A DNA stretch of 64,000 nt from an uncultured Eubacteriales bacterium (lineage in GTDB: Bacteria > Bacillota > Clostridia > Oscillospirales > Acutalibacteraceae). Positions 61,114 through 64,000 of this stretch are shown one piece after another. Under the pieces are notes generated by a model. The model made no database searches and had not been told where the DNA came from. It saw only the letters and a list, made by a program, of their open reading frames with translations. The translations under genes were made by a program, and so were the position numbers. Within the stretch, counting starts at the first letter, position 1, and each line of letters begins with the position of its first letter. Location of the stretch: NCBI GenBank assembly GCA_934477125.1, contig CAKSOL010000002.1, forward strand, positions 247,997 through 311,996. Reading direction: 5' to 3'.

Positions 61114-62250
61114 ATGAAAACGTACACACCGGAAGAGAAACAAGAGGCTATTGACCGTTTTATATCCGGTGAATCGGCAGTAGCCATACTCGCCGATATC
61201 GGCATACCGAAAAGCACCTTTTATAATTGGGCGCGCATTTATCGGGAAGAACAGGCAGAGCTTAATAAGAAAACGGTAGATATCCGTAATTTTCATTTGC
61301 TTGAAAACAAGGTTGCACGTTTGGAAACAATCATCGAAATTCTCAAATCCGCAAGCTGCACGCCTAAGTCACCGTTAAAACAACGATTGTATGCTGCAGA
61401 ACAGCTTTATGGGAAATACAACATACATGTAATATGCGATGCATTTGATATACCCAGAGGAACATTTTATAACCATGTTCTTCGCAACAAAAAGGACAAT
61501 ACTTGGTATGCAAAACGCCGGAAAGAACTGCGGCTTCAAATACAGGAAATATATGACGAAAGCAATCAGATATTCGGCGCTGCGAAAATTGCGGCTGTTA
61601 TGAAAAGCAATGGAATTAAAGTTAGTGATGAAATGGTACGTACACTTATGCGCGATATGGGATTGGTAAGTATACGGCAAAGTGCTAAAAAATTATACGA
61701 GGATGAATGTCGCAAATACAAAAATCACCTTAATCAGGAATTTGATGTAAGCAGACCGAATGAGGTGTGGGTCAGTGATGTCACTTATTTCAAGTGCGGC
61801 AAAAGCGCGTATTATATTTGTGTGATTATTGATTTATTTTCCCGTATGGTTATAGCATATAAAATCGGAAAGAACAACAGCGCTCAGCTTGTAAAGGGAA
61901 CGTTTCAAATTGCGTATAAAACGCGTCAGCCTGACTCGAATTTGACCTTTCATACCGACCGTGGCAGCAACTATCGATCCAAGATTATGAATGATTATAT
62001 TCGTTCATTAAACATAACACAGTCCTTTTCAAGGGCACATGTGCCATATGACAATTCAGTTATGGAATCTTTCTTTTCTTCCATGAAACGTGAGGAACTG
62101 TATCGGACGAAATATCGTTCGGAAACTGACTTTCGTAAATCCGTCGATAAGTACATAATTTTCTACAACACTAAACGTCCGCACAGAAAACTCCAATACA
62201 AGACTCCGAAACAGAAGGAAGAAGAATATGCCTTGAAATCAGCGGATTAA
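61114..62250 (+). CDS. IS3-family transposase, first copy
   Basis: 378 aa in one frame. N-terminal helix-turn-helix (TYTPEEKQEAIDRF, then GIPKSTFYNWARIYREEQ), leucine-zipper segment, HTH_21, then an rve integrase core with DDE residues in VWVSDVTYF, FHTDRGSNY and NSVMESFFSSMKREEL. No frameshift between OrfA and OrfB, which is unusual for IS3 but known in some groups. ATG 61114 is chosen for the AGGAG upstream. Confidence 0.88.
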   Translation: MKTYTPEEKQEAIDRFISGESAVAILADIGIPKSTFYNWARIYREEQAELNKKTVDIRNFHLLENKVARLETIIEILKSASCTPKSPLKQRLYAAEQLYGKYNIHVICDAFDIPRGTFYNHVLRNKKDNTWYAKRRKELRLQIQEIYDESNQIFGAAKIAAVMKSNGIKVSDEMVRTLMRDMGLVSIRQSAKKLYEDECRKYKNHLNQEFDVSRPNEVWVSDVTYFKCGKSAYYICVIIDLFSRMVIAYKIGKNNSAQLVKGTFQIAYKTRQPDSNLTFHTDRGSNYRSKIMNDYIRSLNITQSFSRAHVPYDNSVMESFFSSMKREELYRTKYRSETDFRKSVDKYIIFYNTKRPHRKLQYKTPKQKEEEYALKSAD

Positions 62251-62286
62251 AAGAATAAGTGCGGATAGACTGATGGGTTCATAAAT

Positions 62287-62311
62287 GGGGGTGCGGACAT
62301 ATTCTTGGACT
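62287..62311 (+). repeat. Left inverted repeat of IS3-family element
   Basis: 25 bp, perfect complement of 63746-63770. Confidence 0.92.
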
Positions 62312-62330
62312 CCAAAAGGAGTAGACAAAT

Positions 62331-63743
62331 ATGTACACGAAAGAGCAAATTAAAACTGCATTAAAGGAATTTGAACGATTAGGTTCTGTACAATCAACGA
62401 TTACATTATTAGGTTATCCGTCAAGCAGTTCTTTGTATAAATGGTATGAACGAAAGCTCGCTAATAAAAAAAATTATCACGGTTCTCCCCAAAAACCGTA
62501 TAATGTTGAACATAGATATATAAATTCTGCCGAGCATCCTCGTTATCCTGATACAAATTTAAAATTAGAGGCAATAAAACGTTGCTTTTCTCTTGGCGAA
62601 AATGTAGAATATGTATCAAGAGAAATAGGTTACAGCCGCATGAGCATATATAAATGGTATCGGCAATATAAAAAGTATGGAGTGTCCGGACCGATGTCGT
62701 CCAAGAAACAAATCAAACGAGAAAATATAGACTTTAATGCAGAATCCGCACCGGCTCAAGACATTGCTGAGCTACAGGAACAAATAAAGCAACTGCAAAT
62801 GGAAGTTGATGTATTAAAAGAAGCGTTAAATCTGTTAAAAAAAGACCCCGGCATCAATATAACGGAACTGAAAAACCGTGAAAAAGCAGTGGTTATTGAT
62901 GCCATGAAGGACAAGTATTCACTGCCGCAGTTATTAAAACTCTTACAAATATCAAAGAGCAGTTTCTGCTATCAGAAAAAGGTAATGAAAAAGCCGGATA
63001 AATACTATGAATTACGCATTAATATAATACGGTTCTTTAAAGAAAACAGAAACTGTTATGGATATAGGCGTATTCACAGCGAACTTAAGAAAACCGGAAT
63101 CGCTGTTTCTGAGAAAATCGTCCGCCGTATTATGAAAGCGGAAAAATTAACAGTACCGGAAAAACGCATGAAAAAATATAATTCATATAAAGGTGAAATC
63201 ACACCCGAAGTAGCTAATTTATTGAATAGAGATTTTTATGCAGACCAGCCTAATATAAAGTGGCTTACGGATATAACCGAATTTGCAATTCCCGCAGGAA
63301 AAGTATACCTTTCTCCTGTTATTGACTGTTTTGACGGCATGATTGTAAGCTGGAATGTAGGAACAGCACCGGATTCCCTTTTAGTGAACAAAATGCTTGA
63401 AGTCGCAATTAGCACCCTTTCTCCGTCAGAACATCCCATAGTACATATCGACAGAGGAAGCCACTATAGATGGCCGGGCTGGATAGACCGAATGAACACT
63501 GCGGGCTTAACTCGTTCAATGTCAAAGAAAGGCTGTTCTCCCGACAATGCAGCTTGTGAAGGATTCTTCGGCAGATTAAAGAATGAGATGTTTTATGGGC
63601 GCTCATGGATTGATGTTTCAATCAACAGTTTTATAGATGAAATTAATAATTATATCATCTGGTATAACACCAAACGTATTAAACAATCTCTGGGATATAT
63701 GAGCCTGGTAGAGTACAGACATAGTCTTGGATTAGCTGTTTAA
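62331..63743 (+). CDS. IS3-family transposase, second element
   Basis: 470 aa in one frame: two helix-turn-helix regions (GSVQSTITLLGYPSSSSLYKW and NVEYVSREIGYSRMSIYKWY), a heptad zipper (AELQEQIKQLQMEVDVLKEA), HTH_21 and an rve core with D/D/E in WLTDITEFA, VHIDRGSHY and NAACEGFFGRLKNEMF. Different from the adjacent transposase. Starts 19 nt inside the left repeat and stops before the right repeat. Confidence 0.9.
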   Translation: MYTKEQIKTALKEFERLGSVQSTITLLGYPSSSSLYKWYERKLANKKNYHGSPQKPYNVEHRYINSAEHPRYPDTNLKLEAIKRCFSLGENVEYVSREIGYSRMSIYKWYRQYKKYGVSGPMSSKKQIKRENIDFNAESAPAQDIAELQEQIKQLQMEVDVLKEALNLLKKDPGINITELKNREKAVVIDAMKDKYSLPQLLKLLQISKSSFCYQKKVMKKPDKYYELRINIIRFFKENRNCYGYRRIHSELKKTGIAVSEKIVRRIMKAEKLTVPEKRMKKYNSYKGEITPEVANLLNRDFYADQPNIKWLTDITEFAIPAGKVYLSPVIDCFDGMIVSWNVGTAPDSLLVNKMLEVAISTLSPSEHPIVHIDRGSHYRWPGWIDRMNTAGLTRSMSKKGCSPDNAACEGFFGRLKNEMFYGRSWIDVSINSFIDEINNYIIWYNTKRIKQSLGYMSLVEYRHSLGLAV

Positions 63744-63745
63744 AC

Positions 63746-63770
63746 AGTCCAAGAATATGTCCGCACCCCC
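63746..63770 (-). repeat. Right inverted repeat of IS3-family element
   Basis: 25 bp, perfect complement of 62287-62311. Confidence 0.92.
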
Positions 63771-63925
63771 GAGCCGTTAAATACAGAATAGCATCTATAT
63801 GTTCCGCTTAGTTTTTAATGTGTCCGGGATTCTGGGTACATATCACTTCTTTGTCTAACAAAAGGGGTTCACTTCATTTTATAGACGGCGGTTATTTTAG
63901 TTATCAAAGCTTATATTTTCAACAT
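63771..63925. other. Gap between IS element and AraC gene
   Basis: 155 bp without a gene. It includes a TGTGTCCGGGATTCTGGGTACA stretch that could be part of an insertion-sequence end. Confidence 0.3.
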
Positions 63926-64000
63926 TTATATTATAATGTTATCATTGAGGCGGTATTCTCCCGGCGTTATTCCGACTGTTTTTTTAAACGCCTTATTAAA
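63926..64000 (-). CDS. AraC-family regulator, C-terminal end
   Basis: Only the last 24 codons are present; the gene runs off the right edge. The text FNKAFKKTVGITPGEYRLN is the end of the second helix-turn-helix of AraC-family proteins, followed by a short tail and TAA. Confidence 0.85.
   Translation of the reverse strand, partial: FNKAFKKTVGITPGEYRLNDNIII

Larger units (their letters stand above)
62287..63770. mobile_element. IS3-family insertion sequence with perfect 25-bp ends
   Basis: Perfect 25-bp inverted repeats: 62287-62311 and 63746-63770 (left end begins GGGGGTGCGGACATATTC). Length 1,484 bp, one transposase gene. The 3-bp flanks differ (AAT and GAG), so no target-site duplication of the usual size is visible. 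Confidence 0.9.

Noticed and set aside
62284..63773. 3-bp target-site duplication of the second IS3 element
   Set aside because: Flanks are AAT and GAG and do not match.

Overview
The window looks like a chromosome segment of a low-to-moderate GC gut Clostridia, probably Oscillospiraceae/Ruminococcaceae-like. The evidence is the gene order of the rimP-nusA-rnpM-ylxQ-infB-rbfA-nrnA-truB-ribF operon, GlnN-type glutamine synthetase, ThyX instead of ThyA, SpoVB/MurJ-like flippase, YugP-type peptidase, strong GGAGG ribosome sites and consensus TTGACA/TATAAT promoters. This placement is inference from gene content; no rRNA is present.

Layout. 1-15.3 kb is ordinary backbone: 5' end of a P-type ATPase, a XerC/D-like recombinase, pepT-mntP-CmpB-like membrane protein, a seven-gene leftward operon (thyX, tmk, pfpI, mltG, U32 peptidase, trkA, trkH), serS and glnN. 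15.4-26.0 kb is a long leftward gene train led by ychF: yugP, alr-like racemase, ATP-grasp ligase, asnB, flippase, azlC, azlD and two exported proteins. The racemase-ligase-amidotransferase-flippase block suggests cell-wall precursor modification.

25.96-37.16 kb is an 11.15-kb integrated element bounded by perfect 51-bp direct repeats that overlap the first six codons and the ribosome site of ychF. It carries a tyrosine integrase, excisionase, FtsK/TcpA-like translocase, a CRESS-DNA-virus-like Rep (HUH nuclease plus SF3 helicase), an XRE-like regulator, and a cargo operon of SPFH, zinc-ribbon and membrane proteins with an RHH regulator. Just upstream of rep is a 12-bp-stem hairpin whose apex reads AAGTATTAC on the rep-sense strand, the same nonanucleotide as at a porcine circovirus origin. 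A second, about 470-nt highly structured noncoding segment has its own promoter and terminator and could be a large RNA or a single-strand origin.

37.2-56.8 kb returns to backbone: the rimP-to-ribF translation operon, nrdR-gltX-glnS-nif3, three tandem tRNA-Ser genes (UGA, GCU, GGA) covering the serine codons, and an ABC-F/radical-SAM cluster. 56.9-64 kb is an accessory region: a decayed large serine recombinase, a sirtuin gene whose promoter contains a perfect cre site, a small structured RNA followed by a three-gene operon with a DUF3990-type ADP-ribosyltransferase-like protein between two small DUF3791-like proteins (candidate toxin-antitoxin or defence unit), two different IS3-family elements and the 3' end of an AraC-family regulator.

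The two places most deserving follow-up are the circovirus-like origin/Rep pair with its cargo operon, and the RNA plus ART-like operon near 59.6-60.8 kb.
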